Source: Clostridium sardiniense
Lineage (GTDB): Bacteria > Bacillota > Clostridia > Clostridiales > Clostridiaceae
Length of the DNA: 64,000 nt
Assembly (NCBI RefSeq): GCF_016907995.1
Contig: NZ_JAFBDA010000012.1
Location: forward strand, 56,113 to 120,112
Reading direction: 5' to 3'
Part shown: positions 19,552 through 28,905 of the stretch, one piece after another
How positions within the stretch are numbered: position 1 is the stretch's first letter
Layout of the letters: each line of letters opens with the position of its first letter
Notes under the pieces: model-generated
What the model saw: only the letters and a program-made list of their open reading frames with translations
What the model was told of the DNA's origin: nothing
Databases searched by the model: none
Program-made: the position numbers and the translations under genes

Positions 19552-21069
19552 ATGAGTATCTATAGAAATATTGAAAGATTAGTTCAATATGGAATTAAAA
19601 ATAATTTGATAGAAGATGAAGATAAGATATTTATAAGAAATTCACTTATTGATTTATTTAATTTAGATGAGCTTGAATATGTTAATATAGAAGATGAAAA
19701 TTTAAACACGCCTACATCTATTTTAAATAATCTATTAGATTATGCTTATGAAAATGGAATTTTAGAATCAAATACTCCAATATATAGGGATTTATTTGAT
19801 ACAAAGATAATGGGTATATTAATGCCAAGACCATCAGAAGTTATTAGAGAATTTAATGGTAAGTATAATGAAAATCCAAAGCTTGCTACAGAATATTTTC
19901 ATAATATAAGTAAAGCTTGTGATTATATAAGAACAGATAGAATAGCTCAAAATATAGTCTGGAAATCAAATACTGACTATGGAGATTTAGATATAACGAT
20001 TAATCTTTCAAAACCTGAAAAGGATCCAAAAGCAATAGCAGCAGCAAAAAATTTACCATCATCAAATTATCCAAAATGTCTGCTTTGCAAGGAGAATGAG
20101 GGGTATAGTGGAAGAGTTAATCATCCTGCAAGACAAAATCTTAGAGTTATTCCAATGAAGCTTTCTTCAGAGGATTGGTATCTTCAATATTCACCATATG
20201 CATATTATAATGAGCATTGTATTGTTTTCTCAGGAGAGCATGTGCCTATGGTTATAAACAAGAATACTTTTGATAGAATACTTGAGTTTGTAGAAAAATT
20301 TCCCCATTATTTTGTTGGATCAAATGCAGATTTACCTATAGTTGGTGGATCAATACTTACTCATGATCATTATCAAGGTGGAAATTATACATTTGCTATG
20401 AATAAGGCAGAAGATGTATATAAGTTTAAAATAAACTCTTATGAAAATATAGATCTATCAATAATTAAGTGGCCTTTAACAGCTTTAAGATTAAAGGGTG
20501 ATGATAGAAAGGATTTAAGTATTCTTGCAGATAAAATTTTAAAACATTGGAGAGAGTACAGTGATGAAAGTGTAGGTGTATTAGCTTATAGTGATAAAAC
20601 TCCACACAACACAATTACTCCAATTGGAAGATTTGAAGATGGAAAATATGTTTTGGATCTTGTTCTTAGAAATAATAGAACTACAGAAGAACATCCTGAT
20701 GGTATATTCCATCCTCATGAAGAACTTCATCATATAAAGAAAGAAAATATAGGACTTATAGAAGTACTTGGACTTGCCGTTCTTCCAGCTAGATTAAAGG
20801 ATGAACTTGAAGCTATTAAAGAAAATCTTTTAAGGGATGATGAAAAAGTAACAAATATGGAAATGATGAAAAGCCATTTAGATTGGTTTTATGATATAAA
20901 GAAAAAATATTCTTTAATTAATGAAGAGAATGTGCAGGAGATAGTAAATAATGAGGTATCTGAAGTATTTACTAAAGTGTTAGAACATTGTGGAGTCTTC
21001 AAGTGGGATGATAATGGAAAAGCTGCAATGGAAAGATATATTGATGTATTAAAAACAGAAATAAATTAA
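19552..21069 (+). CDS. galT: UDP-glucose--hexose-1-phosphate uridylyltransferase
   Basis: This 505-residue enzyme is a class II (Firmicute-type) GalT, longer than and distinct from the E. coli type. It swaps UMP between UDP-glucose and galactose-1-phosphate. Visible motifs are CLLCKENEGYSGRVNHPARQN, the SPYAYYNEHCIVF segment, the active-site region GGSILTHDHYQGG, and HEELHHIKKEN. It follows galK by 9 bases with an AGGAGG, and a terminator follows it. No galE (UDP-galactose 4-epimerase) lies in the window, so the pathway's last step must be encoded elsewhere. Confidence 0.96.
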   Translation: MSIYRNIERLVQYGIKNNLIEDEDKIFIRNSLIDLFNLDELEYVNIEDENLNTPTSILNNLLDYAYENGILESNTPIYRDLFDTKIMGILMPRPSEVIREFNGKYNENPKLATEYFHNISKACDYIRTDRIAQNIVWKSNTDYGDLDITINLSKPEKDPKAIAAAKNLPSSNYPKCLLCKENEGYSGRVNHPARQNLRVIPMKLSSEDWYLQYSPYAYYNEHCIVFSGEHVPMVINKNTFDRILEFVEKFPHYFVGSNADLPIVGGSILTHDHYQGGNYTFAMNKAEDVYKFKINSYENIDLSIIKWPLTALRLKGDDRKDLSILADKILKHWREYSDESVGVLAYSDKTPHNTITPIGRFEDGKYVLDLVLRNNRTTEEHPDGIFHPHEELHHIKKENIGLIEVLGLAVLPARLKDELEAIKENLLRDDEKVTNMEMMKSHLDWFYDIKKKYSLINEENVQEIVNNEVSEVFTKVLEHCGVFKWDDNGKAAMERYIDVLKTEIN

Positions 21070-21089
21070 TGTAAAGCAGATTGAAAAAT

Positions 21090-21117
21090 AGGGTAATATT
21101 TTTAATATTACCCTTTT
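21090..21117 (+). terminator. Terminator after galT
   Basis: GGGTAATATT (21091-21100) pairs with AATATTACCC (21104-21113), then TTTT. It separates galKT from the regulator gene. Confidence 0.85.
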
Positions 21118-21120
21118 CCT

Positions 21121-21149
21121 TTGATAGTGAAAAGGATTTATTATATAAT
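21121..21149 (+). promoter_or_regulatory. Predicted sigma-A promoter of the LacI-type regulator gene
   Basis: TTGATA (21121-21126), a 17-base spacer, and a perfect TATAAT (21144-21149) lie between the galT terminator and the TTG start codon. Confidence 0.75.
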
Positions 21150-21174
21150 ATTTTTTAAGAAAAGGGGTGACTAA

Positions 21175-22217
<1,043 letters not shown>

Positions 22218-22460
22218 GTATAATAATTATTAATAAAGTATTAAAACCATTACAAATTATATATAGAAAGTATTAATTTATTTAAATATATTAAGTTTTT
22301 TTATATGTTTTTTAAAGTAGAGTATTAGATAATTGCATTTAATAAAAATAATAACTAAAAAGACAAAAATATAGAAAAAAATAGAAATTTATAGTATAAT
22401 AAAAAAAGAAGATTAAAGTAGAGATAAATTATAAACTATAGACAAAAGAGAGGATTTTAA

Positions 22461-23027
22461 ATGCTAGAGACTATATTAATTGCTTTAATAGTTTGCAAAA
22501 TAAAAGGATATAAGATAAAGCCCTTATTTAAAAGCTGGACAGTCTATCCTGTGATTTTTATAGAAATCATAAATATTATTATGCAAGTAAACTTATTCAT
22601 GGGAAATTATACATTCATAAAATATGGAGAAATATTAAAAATATTATATATATGTTCATATCTACCTATGGTTTTAAAATATAGTCAGTATATAAGTGCC
22701 ATAATAGGATCTGTATTTGTTATGATTGGTGGATTATTAAATGATATAGCTATAAGAACAAATGGAGGGATGATGCCAGTATTTCCAAATTTGTCGTATA
22801 TAACAGGTTATGTAAAACCTGACTCTTTTGCTAAAGTTAATGGTATACATGTATTAGGCAACGCAGATACTAATTTGAAATTTTTAACCGATATATTTGA
22901 TTTAGGATATAGCATTTTAAGTATTGGTGATATATTTATAAGATTCTATGTTTTTATAATAATATTTAATGTTGTAAAAAGTATAAATAAATCTTTGATT
23001 TATAAGACAGCTTTGGAGGTAAAATAA
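22461..23027 (+). CDS. DUF5317-type membrane protein
   Basis: The 188-residue protein has about five membrane segments. The region from about residue 110 carries the pattern typical of DUF5317: NGGMMPVFPN, then a GNADTNLKFLTDIFDL stretch, then YSILSIGDIFIR. Its biochemical role is unknown. It is the first gene of the agr-type operon: its TAA overlaps the ATG of the next gene (TAATG), which implies translational coupling with the membrane protein and AgrB that follow. The start has AGAGAGGA upstream. A TATAAT at 22395-22400 may be the operon's -10, but its -35 is weak. Confidence 0.75.
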   Translation: MLETILIALIVCKIKGYKIKPLFKSWTVYPVIFIEIINIIMQVNLFMGNYTFIKYGEILKILYICSYLPMVLKYSQYISAIIGSVFVMIGGLLNDIAIRTNGGMMPVFPNLSYITGYVKPDSFAKVNGIHVLGNADTNLKFLTDIFDLGYSILSIGDIFIRFYVFIIIFNVVKSINKSLIYKTALEVK

Positions 23028-23497
23028 TGACATTACATTTATCTTTCTTGGAATTTGTAGTTAGAGGTATTCCAGAAGGAATACTATTTATTTTTTCAGT
23101 ATATGTATTTTCTAATACTAAAATTGAAAGTGAAAAATTTATAATTTCTAGCTTGAGTTTGGCTATAGCTACATTTCTAGTAAGAATGTTACCTATTAGC
23201 TATGGAATACATACGATACTTAATATAATTGTACTTGTAATTATTGCAACCGTAATAATTAAAGTAACTCCTATAGATGCAATAAGATCAGGTATACTTA
23301 CAGCAATTTTAATGTTTGTTTGTGAAGGAATAAATATGGGATTGATTCAAATAACACATGGAAGTGATATGGAGAGGATATTTACTGATCCTGTTTTGAA
23401 AACAGTATATGGAATCCCATCATTAATGATATTTACAATAATATTATTAGTATATAAATTTATTAAGATTAATAGAAAAGGGTTTAAAAGTGTTTAG
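23027..23497 (+). CDS. AgrC-like sensor-domain membrane protein lacking a kinase
   Basis: The 156-residue protein has about five membrane helices and nothing else. Its opening LEFVVRGIPEGILFIFSVYVF looks like the N-terminal membrane part of clostridial AgrC/GHKL-type histidine kinases, but there is no H-box or ATPase domain, and the frame ends normally before agrB. It sits between the DUF5317 gene (1-base overlap) and agrB (8-base overlap). I infer it works with the peptide signal system, for example in sensing or export, or as a decoy sensor, but no function is demonstrated by sequence. Confidence 0.6.
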   Translation: MTLHLSFLEFVVRGIPEGILFIFSVYVFSNTKIESEKFIISSLSLAIATFLVRMLPISYGIHTILNIIVLVIIATVIIKVTPIDAIRSGILTAILMFVCEGINMGLIQITHGSDMERIFTDPVLKTVYGIPSLMIFTIILLVYKFIKINRKGFKSV

Positions 23498-24152
23498 TAT
23501 AGAAAGCATATCAAACAAACTAGCAGATAAATTAGTAAAAGAAGTAAATGGTGATGAAGACAAAAGAGCAGTAATTGCTTATGGAATCTTTGGTATGCTT
23601 CAAATTGGAATATCTATACTTTTAGTAATAATTTTTGGAGCAGTATTTAATATATTACTTGAAGCTCTTATAATGTCTTTTGCTATAAGCATTTTAAGAA
23701 AGTATTCAGGAGGGGTACATGCTAGCACAGCAAATACATGTACTGTTATTGGAACATTAATATGTATTATTATACCTTTAATGATATCGAAGATTTTGAT
23801 TGGATTTAAAGGAGTAGTAATATTTGGGGGGATAGTTTTTTGTATTTCATATTATTTAATATATAAATTAGCTCCTGTAGATAGTCCCAATAAACCTATA
23901 AAGAAATTAGAAAGAAGACAAAAATTAAAAAGAAAATCTATAATAATCTTAACTATATATCTAATGTTAGTTATCTGTTTATTATTTTTATATAAGAATT
24001 CAGAATCAAGAAAATTACTTTTATATTGTATGTGTATTTATTCAGGTATAATATGGCAGGTGTTTTCTCTAACTAAATTAGGACATATAGTACTAGGTAA
24101 ATTAGATTTTATTTTTAATAAAATAAATATGCTTATAACTAGGAGGGTATAA
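23490..24152 (+). CDS. agrB: AgrB-type autoinducing-peptide endopeptidase
   Basis: The 220-residue membrane protein is a member of the AgrB family, cysteine proteases that trim the AgrD propeptide and form its thiolactone ring. The catalytic pair falls at His77 and Cys84 in SGGVHASTANTC, the same numbers as in S. aureus AgrB. About five to six membrane segments surround a basic loop (KKLERRQKLKRK, about 138-152). The start is a GTG that overlaps the previous gene, after AAAAGGG. The agrD gene begins 2 bases after its stop codon. Confidence 0.93.
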   Translation: MFSIESISNKLADKLVKEVNGDEDKRAVIAYGIFGMLQIGISILLVIIFGAVFNILLEALIMSFAISILRKYSGGVHASTANTCTVIGTLICIIIPLMISKILIGFKGVVIFGGIVFCISYYLIYKLAPVDSPNKPIKKLERRQKLKRKSIIILTIYLMLVICLLFLYKNSESRKLLLYCMCIYSGIIWQVFSLTKLGHIVLGKLDFIFNKINMLITRRV

Positions 24153-24154
24153 TA

Positions 24155-24289
24155 ATGAAAAAATTTAATAGTAAATTATTAATGGGAATTGCTACAATAG
24201 CAACTGTATTTGCTGGAGCTTTAGCTACATCAGCATGTTTCTGGAATTTCTATCAACCAGAAGAGCCAAAGAGTTTAAGAGAAGAATAA
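24155..24289 (+). CDS. agrD: AgrD autoinducing-peptide precursor
   Basis: This 44-residue ORF follows agrB at once, behind AGGAGGG. It has the three-part AgrD plan: an N-terminal amphipathic basic/hydrophobic leader (MKKFNSKLLMGIATIATVF), a core TSACFWNF, and an acidic C-terminal tail YQPEEPKSLREE that AgrB would remove. By analogy with the C. perfringens peptide, the signal is a five-residue thiolactone ring formed by Cys28 and the C-terminal Phe32 (CFWNF), possibly with a short exocyclic tail. The ring boundaries are inferred. No agrC or agrA follows. Confidence 0.9.
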   Translation: MKKFNSKLLMGIATIATVFAGALATSACFWNFYQPEEPKSLREE

Positions 24290-24292
24290 GAT

Positions 24293-24320
24293 AAAAAGAT
24301 CGGAAATTCCGATCTTTTTA
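24293..24320 (+). terminator. Terminator after agrD
   Basis: AAAAAGATCGGAA (24293-24305) pairs with TTCCGATCTTTTT (24307-24319). It ends the four-gene agr operon, although the next gene begins only 20 bases later, so some read-through is possible. Confidence 0.88.
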
Positions 24321-24339
24321 AATATGAGGATAAATAAAG

Positions 24340-26034
24340 ATGAGTGATATAGAAAGCAATAAATACAAACAAATAAATGATATAGTAGCAATAGTTAAAC
24401 TAGCATCCTTATTATTTACAGGAATGATTTTACTTCAATGCTTCTTTAAAGAGAATAGTAAAATTAATATTGTTTTTATAGAATATAGCATATTAGGATT
24501 TGGGTTTATAATATTTTTACTACTATTTATATATATATTATGGTCATTTTCTACATCAAATAAAATAAGTAGTAATACACCTAGATTAATTCAAAATATT
24601 GAAACTACTATATTTATTTTAATATTTACTTTGGCAATAGTAATTTCTGGTGCAAATACCAGTGAATATAAAATTCTATTTTTATTTATAATAACAACAA
24701 CTACTATTCAATCAGGAATGAAAGAAGGAATTTTAGTTTCAATAATTTCATCAATTATTATATTAGTTATGGATTTATTATGTATGCCTAGAAGCAGTGT
24801 AAATATATATTTTGAGAATGATTTAGTATTATCAGCTATATTTATGTTAACAGCATGGCCACTTGGATTTTACGTTAAAATAGAGAGAGAACACATTGAC
24901 AATCTTAAAAGTTTAGCTAATGAGGATGGTTTAACTGGAGTTTACAATCATAGATATTTTCATGAAACTTTAACCAACGAAATAGATAAAGCAAAAAATG
25001 AAAATAGTAAAGTTTCTATGATATTTATAGATATAGATTATTTTAAACAATATAATGATTTATATGGTCACCAAGAAGGAGATAAGGTGCTTAGGAAAAT
25101 TGGACATATGCTAAAGGAGGCAACAAGAGAGAGTGATATTGTTGCTAGATATGGTGGAGAAGAATTTTCCATAATTTTGCCTAACACAGATGAAAATAAA
25201 GCTACAGATATAGCAGAGCATATACGTAGCAAGATAGAGAGCACATATTTTGAGGGTCAAGAAAATCAGCCTAATGGAAATTTAACTGTATCAATAGGTA
25301 TTTCAGTTTTCCCAGATAAAGTAAAGAGTGATGTGGAATTAGTAAAAAGTGCAGATGATGCCTTATATAGAGCAAAATTCTTTAATAAAAATAGAGTTGA
25401 AAGTTATACTTCAGTCTTAGATGAATTAAAAGATGATATAGATGAGAGTGAAGGAGAATTAGTTACATCAATAAAGGCATTAATAAGTGTAATTAATGCT
25501 AAAGATAGATATACTTATGGCCATTCAGAAAGAGTAGTATTTTATAGTAGGCTTCTTGGGGAAAGGCTTGGTCTTAATGAAGAGGATATGAGAACATTAG
25601 TATATGGAGCTTACATGCATGATATAGGTAAAATAAATATTTCAAAAGATATTTTAATAAAAAAAATGACACTAACAAATGAAGAGTGGAGTATGTTGAA
25701 AGAGCATCCACAAAGTGGGGTTGAAATAATAAAGCCAGTTAAGTCTCTTAGAAATGTTGCTCCAATTATTCTTCATCATCATGAAAAATATAATGGAACA
25801 GGATATCCTTGTGGTTTGAAAGGGGAAGAAATACCTTATCTTGCAAGAATATTAACTGTGGTAGACTGTTTTGATGCTATGACTTCTAATAGACCTTATA
25901 ATAAGAGAAAAACTTATTTGCAAGGAATTGAAGAGATAACAGCATTTAGTGGAATTCAATTCGATCCAGAAATAGCAAAAGTTTTTATAGAAATAATAAA
26001 AGAAAATGAAGCTGATTTAGATCGATTATCATAG
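24340..26034 (+). CDS. Membrane GGDEF + HD-GYP c-di-GMP enzyme
   Basis: The 564-residue protein has about six membrane helices (1-185), then a GGDEF diguanylate cyclase domain (about 190-350) and an HD-GYP phosphodiesterase domain (about 370-560). The cyclase active-site loop is GGEEF, preceded by the product-inhibition site RESD five residues before it. The HD-GYP domain keeps HDIGK and HHHEKYNGTGYP. So both synthesis and breakdown of cyclic di-GMP look possible, and which dominates cannot be told from sequence. The gene follows agrD closely, which may link quorum signalling to c-di-GMP. A terminator follows. Confidence 0.93.
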   Translation: MSDIESNKYKQINDIVAIVKLASLLFTGMILLQCFFKENSKINIVFIEYSILGFGFIIFLLLFIYILWSFSTSNKISSNTPRLIQNIETTIFILIFTLAIVISGANTSEYKILFLFIITTTTIQSGMKEGILVSIISSIIILVMDLLCMPRSSVNIYFENDLVLSAIFMLTAWPLGFYVKIEREHIDNLKSLANEDGLTGVYNHRYFHETLTNEIDKAKNENSKVSMIFIDIDYFKQYNDLYGHQEGDKVLRKIGHMLKEATRESDIVARYGGEEFSIILPNTDENKATDIAEHIRSKIESTYFEGQENQPNGNLTVSIGISVFPDKVKSDVELVKSADDALYRAKFFNKNRVESYTSVLDELKDDIDESEGELVTSIKALISVINAKDRYTYGHSERVVFYSRLLGERLGLNEEDMRTLVYGAYMHDIGKINISKDILIKKMTLTNEEWSMLKEHPQSGVEIIKPVKSLRNVAPIILHHHEKYNGTGYPCGLKGEEIPYLARILTVVDCFDAMTSNRPYNKRKTYLQGIEEITAFSGIQFDPEIAKVFIEIIKENEADLDRLS

Positions 26035-26045
26035 GATATATATTG

Positions 26046-26093
26046 CCTTAAGAAGAAGAGTTCTTTTGAATACTTCTTCTTAAGGTGTTTTTT
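26046..26093 (+). terminator. Terminator after the GGDEF/HD-GYP gene
   Basis: Perfect 13-bp arms at 26046-26058 and 26073-26085, then TGTTTTTT. Confidence 0.92.
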
Positions 26094-26201
26094 ATATAAC
26101 TACTTACAAAATTTTCTAAATAAAGAAGGAAATTGGATTAAAGAGTAGAAGTTATATAATAATATAATTATTTGTAAGATATGGTATGGGGGAAAATTTA
26201 T

Positions 26202-28016
26202 ATGTCAATTTTATATCAAAAAAATATAGATGAAATTGCATTAATTCCTAAGGATGGAGAAATGAGCTTAGCAGAATATTTAAGAGATAATTTAGATGAA
26301 AGTTTTTATATATTTTTTAAACCTAATATAAATGGAGATAGACCATCAGTTGTTATATTAAAAAAAGGATCAGGAATTATTATAATAGAAGTTAAAGAAT
26401 TCAATCTTGATGAATATGTATATGTAAATGGTGGGTATGCAGGAGCATATGGAGTTATAATATCAAAAGATAAAAGTGAGATTCCTCTTATAACACCTTT
26501 TGAAAAGGTTATGGGCTACAAGGAAAATTTGTATAACTATCATATAGAAGAACTAACTAAAAAATCCTTACTTGATGCTAATTATAGTAATTTGGTAAAA
26601 ACGGCTGTGTACTTTCACAACTCAACAGAAGAAGAAATAAAACTTAAATTTAGCAATAATACAAAAGAGATGAGGTCTATTAAGATATGGGGAGTAGACT
26701 CTAACATTGTAGAGGATATAAAAAGTAGTCTTATAGAAAATAAATTATTTGATGATAAGTTATATGAACAGTGTTTTGATAGATTTAGAGTTAAGTATCA
26801 TGGAGGAGAAGAGGGTAAATTTAGCATATTAGAAAAAAAGAAAAGAAATTTAATGAGAAGCAAAAAAGGAGCAAATATAAAAATAAAAGGTATAGCTGGT
26901 AGTGGAAAAACAGTATTACTTGCAAATAGGGCAGTTGGAGCAGTAATAAGAAAAAAAGGAAAATGTAGAATACTTATATTAAGTTATAATATGACATTAA
27001 GAAATTATATTAAAGATAAAATTGGAGAAGTAAGAGAAAATTTTTACTGGAATGTTTTTGATATAGTACACTTTAATATGTTTATTAAACAAAAAGCTTA
27101 TGAATGTGGAATAGAAATAAAGAGAAATTTAGAAAATATTATAAATGATGAGACTTATAGATTATTTAAAGAAGTTATATCAAAGGAAGATAAGTATGAT
27201 GCAATATTTATAGATGGAGTTCAAGACTTTAAAAGGGAGTGGCTAGACTTATTAAAAGATGTATTTTTAAAAGAAGATGGAGAATATTTGATATTTGGAG
27301 ATGAAAAACAGAATATATATAATAGAGCTTTAGATGATAAAAAAAGAGTTATAACAAATATAAAGGGAAGATGGAATGAACTTACAAAATCATATAGGGT
27401 ATCAACTAATATAGCAAATTTACTTAGGGAGTTTCAAAAAGAATTCTTTTTAAATAAATATGAATTAGATAATATTGAGATTGAGGAACAAATAGGACTT
27501 GCAATAAATGAAGATGAAGTAAGATATATGTATAATATTAAATTAGATTATTTAGATGTATTTGATATTAGTAAGAAATTTTTTGATAGCAAGAAAATAC
27601 ATTATAATGATACCTGTATTATTGGAGGCTCTATAGATGAACTTAGAGAAATGGAGTATTATGCAAGAAAAAAATATTTCATAAAGGTAGAGAGAATGTT
27701 TGAAACTAAAGAAGAGTTTATTTATGTTTCATCTCTTAGAAATAGTAAGGAAAAACTAGAACTTTTAAGAGAGAGTAGACGATTTAATTTCTTTACACAA
27801 GGGGAAGGAATTAAAATGTGTACGACTGAAAGTTTTAAGGGCTGGGAAATAGATAATCTAGTTCTTATAATAGATAGAGAGGATAAAAATACAGAACTTA
27901 TATATACTGCAATTACAAGATGTAGAAAGAATTTATTAATAATAAATAGAGGAAATGAAGAGTTTCATGAATTTTTTAATAAAATAAAAAATGAAAAGAT
28001 ATTAAGTAGATTTTAA
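26202..28016 (+). CDS. NERD-type nuclease domain fused to UvrD-like helicase
   Basis: I start at the ATG at 26202 (604 residues), which has GGGGGA at a good distance; an in-frame ATG at 26181 has no site. The N-terminus is a NERD-like PD-(D/E)xK region (GDRPSVVIL, then IIIIEVK). A superfamily I helicase core follows, with Walker A GIAGSGKT at about 232-239, motif III FGDEKQNIY, motif IV LTKSYRVSTNIANLL, motif V TTESFKGWEID and motif VI YTAITRCRK. The Walker B motif is IFIDGVQDF: the catalytic Glu of the usual DEAQD is Gly339 here. If the sequence is right, ATP hydrolysis may be crippled although the rest of the gene is intact. Function in DNA repair or defence is inferred only. Confidence 0.85.
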   Translation: MSILYQKNIDEIALIPKDGEMSLAEYLRDNLDESFYIFFKPNINGDRPSVVILKKGSGIIIIEVKEFNLDEYVYVNGGYAGAYGVIISKDKSEIPLITPFEKVMGYKENLYNYHIEELTKKSLLDANYSNLVKTAVYFHNSTEEEIKLKFSNNTKEMRSIKIWGVDSNIVEDIKSSLIENKLFDDKLYEQCFDRFRVKYHGGEEGKFSILEKKKRNLMRSKKGANIKIKGIAGSGKTVLLANRAVGAVIRKKGKCRILILSYNMTLRNYIKDKIGEVRENFYWNVFDIVHFNMFIKQKAYECGIEIKRNLENIINDETYRLFKEVISKEDKYDAIFIDGVQDFKREWLDLLKDVFLKEDGEYLIFGDEKQNIYNRALDDKKRVITNIKGRWNELTKSYRVSTNIANLLREFQKEFFLNKYELDNIEIEEQIGLAINEDEVRYMYNIKLDYLDVFDISKKFFDSKKIHYNDTCIIGGSIDELREMEYYARKKYFIKVERMFETKEEFIYVSSLRNSKEKLELLRESRRFNFFTQGEGIKMCTTESFKGWEIDNLVLIIDREDKNTELIYTAITRCRKNLLIINRGNEEFHEFFNKIKNEKILSRF

Positions 28017-28097
28017 GTAGATTTGAAATTATGAATAAAGTAGAGAAAAATAAAGTTGATGTAGAAAATTTATTAATAATATATAATAATTAGACTT

Positions 28098-28157
28098 AAA
28101 AAGATAAAATAAGGAGCATGTACATAAGGCGAATTATACCCTATGTACATGCTCCTT
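28098..28157 (-). terminator. Terminator of the ctc/L25 gene
   Basis: On the minus strand the perfect 16-bp arms (28142-28157 and 28111-28126) are followed by a T-rich stretch (complement of 28098-28110). It ends the ctc transcript; the helicase gene converges from the other side. Confidence 0.88.
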
Positions 28158-28164
28158 CAATATA

Positions 28165-28704
28165 TTAAGCATTTACAACAGCTAAAATTGTATCTGGATC
28201 AGTTACTAATTCTACACCTGATGGGATACAAATATCTTTAGCAAATACTTTATCTTCAAAATTTAAACCAGAAATATTATATTCAATTAGCTCTGGTATT
28301 TTTTCTACATTTCCATGGAATTCTAAGTCTGGAGTACATATTTCAAATATTAAATTTTTACTTTCTAGACTTTCCTCACCTAAGAAATTAACTGGAATTT
28401 TCATTTTAACAATTTCATTATGTTCTACAGACTGGAAGTCAACATGAATAACTTCTCCAAGATTATTTTTTTGTATGTCTTTTACTACACAATTTTTAAT
28501 TTCTCCATCAATATCTAAAGGAATAATTGATCCTCTAGTATTTTCTTTGAACAATCTTAAAAGAGTAGTGAATGGAATTTTTACTGGAATAGTCTCAGTT
28601 AAAGATTCTCCATAAACAATACATGGTACATATCCATCTCTTCTTAATTTGTTTGTTTTTTCATTTGACGTTCTTTTACTTATCTTAAATGCTTTTTCAT
28701 TCAT
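28165..28704 (-). CDS. ctc: Ribosomal protein L25 / general stress protein Ctc
   Basis: The 179-residue product has the bacterial L25/Ctc layout: an N-terminal 5S rRNA-binding domain (about 1-93, with RRDGYVPCIVYG) and the longer C-terminal TL5-type domain (about 95-179, VPVNFLG-like KIPVNFLGEES, ending GVELVTDPDTILAVV). Ctc binds 5S rRNA in the large subunit and accumulates under stress in B. subtilis. I start at the ATG at 28704 with AAAGAGG upstream; the longer frame has no site. A long 5' leader with a short ORF precedes it and a terminator follows. Confidence 0.93.
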   Translation of the reverse strand: MNEKAFKISKRTSNEKTNKLRRDGYVPCIVYGESLTETIPVKIPFTTLLRLFKENTRGSIIPLDIDGEIKNCVVKDIQKNNLGEVIHVDFQSVEHNEIVKMKIPVNFLGEESLESKNLIFEICTPDLEFHGNVEKIPELIEYNISGLNFEDKVFAKDICIPSGVELVTDPDTILAVVNA

Positions 28705-28812
28705 AATAAATTCCTCTTTTCTTTTATAAATAATAAGTGATTTTATCAAGGTATAAGCAGCTTAAGAGTTTTAATATTTATATCGATATTTAGTAAACTG
28801 TTTAGTGAACTG
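28705..28812 (-). promoter_or_regulatory. ctc 5' leader with a tandem 12-base repeat
   Basis: Between the upstream short ORF and ctc lie two head-to-tail copies of CAGTTYACTAAA on the minus strand (complement of 28789-28800 and 28801-28812, one mismatch). ATAGCAG at the end of the short ORF can pair with CTGCTTAT closer to ctc, so alternative RNA folds are possible. Confidence 0.5.
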
Positions 28813-28842
28813 CTATAGCACTTGAACGCTAAATTCCACCAT
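28813..28842 (-). CDS. Putative 9-residue leader peptide upstream of ctc
   Basis: On the minus strand AAGGAGG is followed nine bases later by ATG and nine codons encoding MVEFSVQVL, then TAG. An additional start-stop (ATGTAA, complement of 28843-28848) sits between the ribosome site and this ATG and abuts it. The ribosome site is the best in this interval, better than that of ctc itself, and lies just downstream of a TATAAT, so ribosomes should load here. The peptide's role, perhaps attenuation sensing ribosome stalling, is inference. Confidence 0.5.
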   Translation of the reverse strand: MVEFSVQVL

Positions 28843-28875
28843 TTACATACGCCTCCTTCGATATGACATAGCTAT

Positions 28876-28905
28876 ATTATAACATAAATAATTAAAATAT
28901 TTCAT
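28876..28905 (-). promoter_or_regulatory. Predicted promoter of the ctc transcript
   Basis: On the minus strand a perfect TATAAT (complement of 28876-28881) is preceded 18 bases upstream by ATGAAA (complement of 28900-28905), a moderate -35. The transcript would begin near 28869, so its leader is about 165 bases long. The remaining 28906-29081 contains only AT-rich sequence up to the ribosome site of the next plus-strand gene. Confidence 0.55.

Noticed and set aside
24340..26034. AgrC-type receptor kinase following agrD
   Set aside because: The membrane part leads to GGDEF and HD-GYP domains, not to a histidine kinase.
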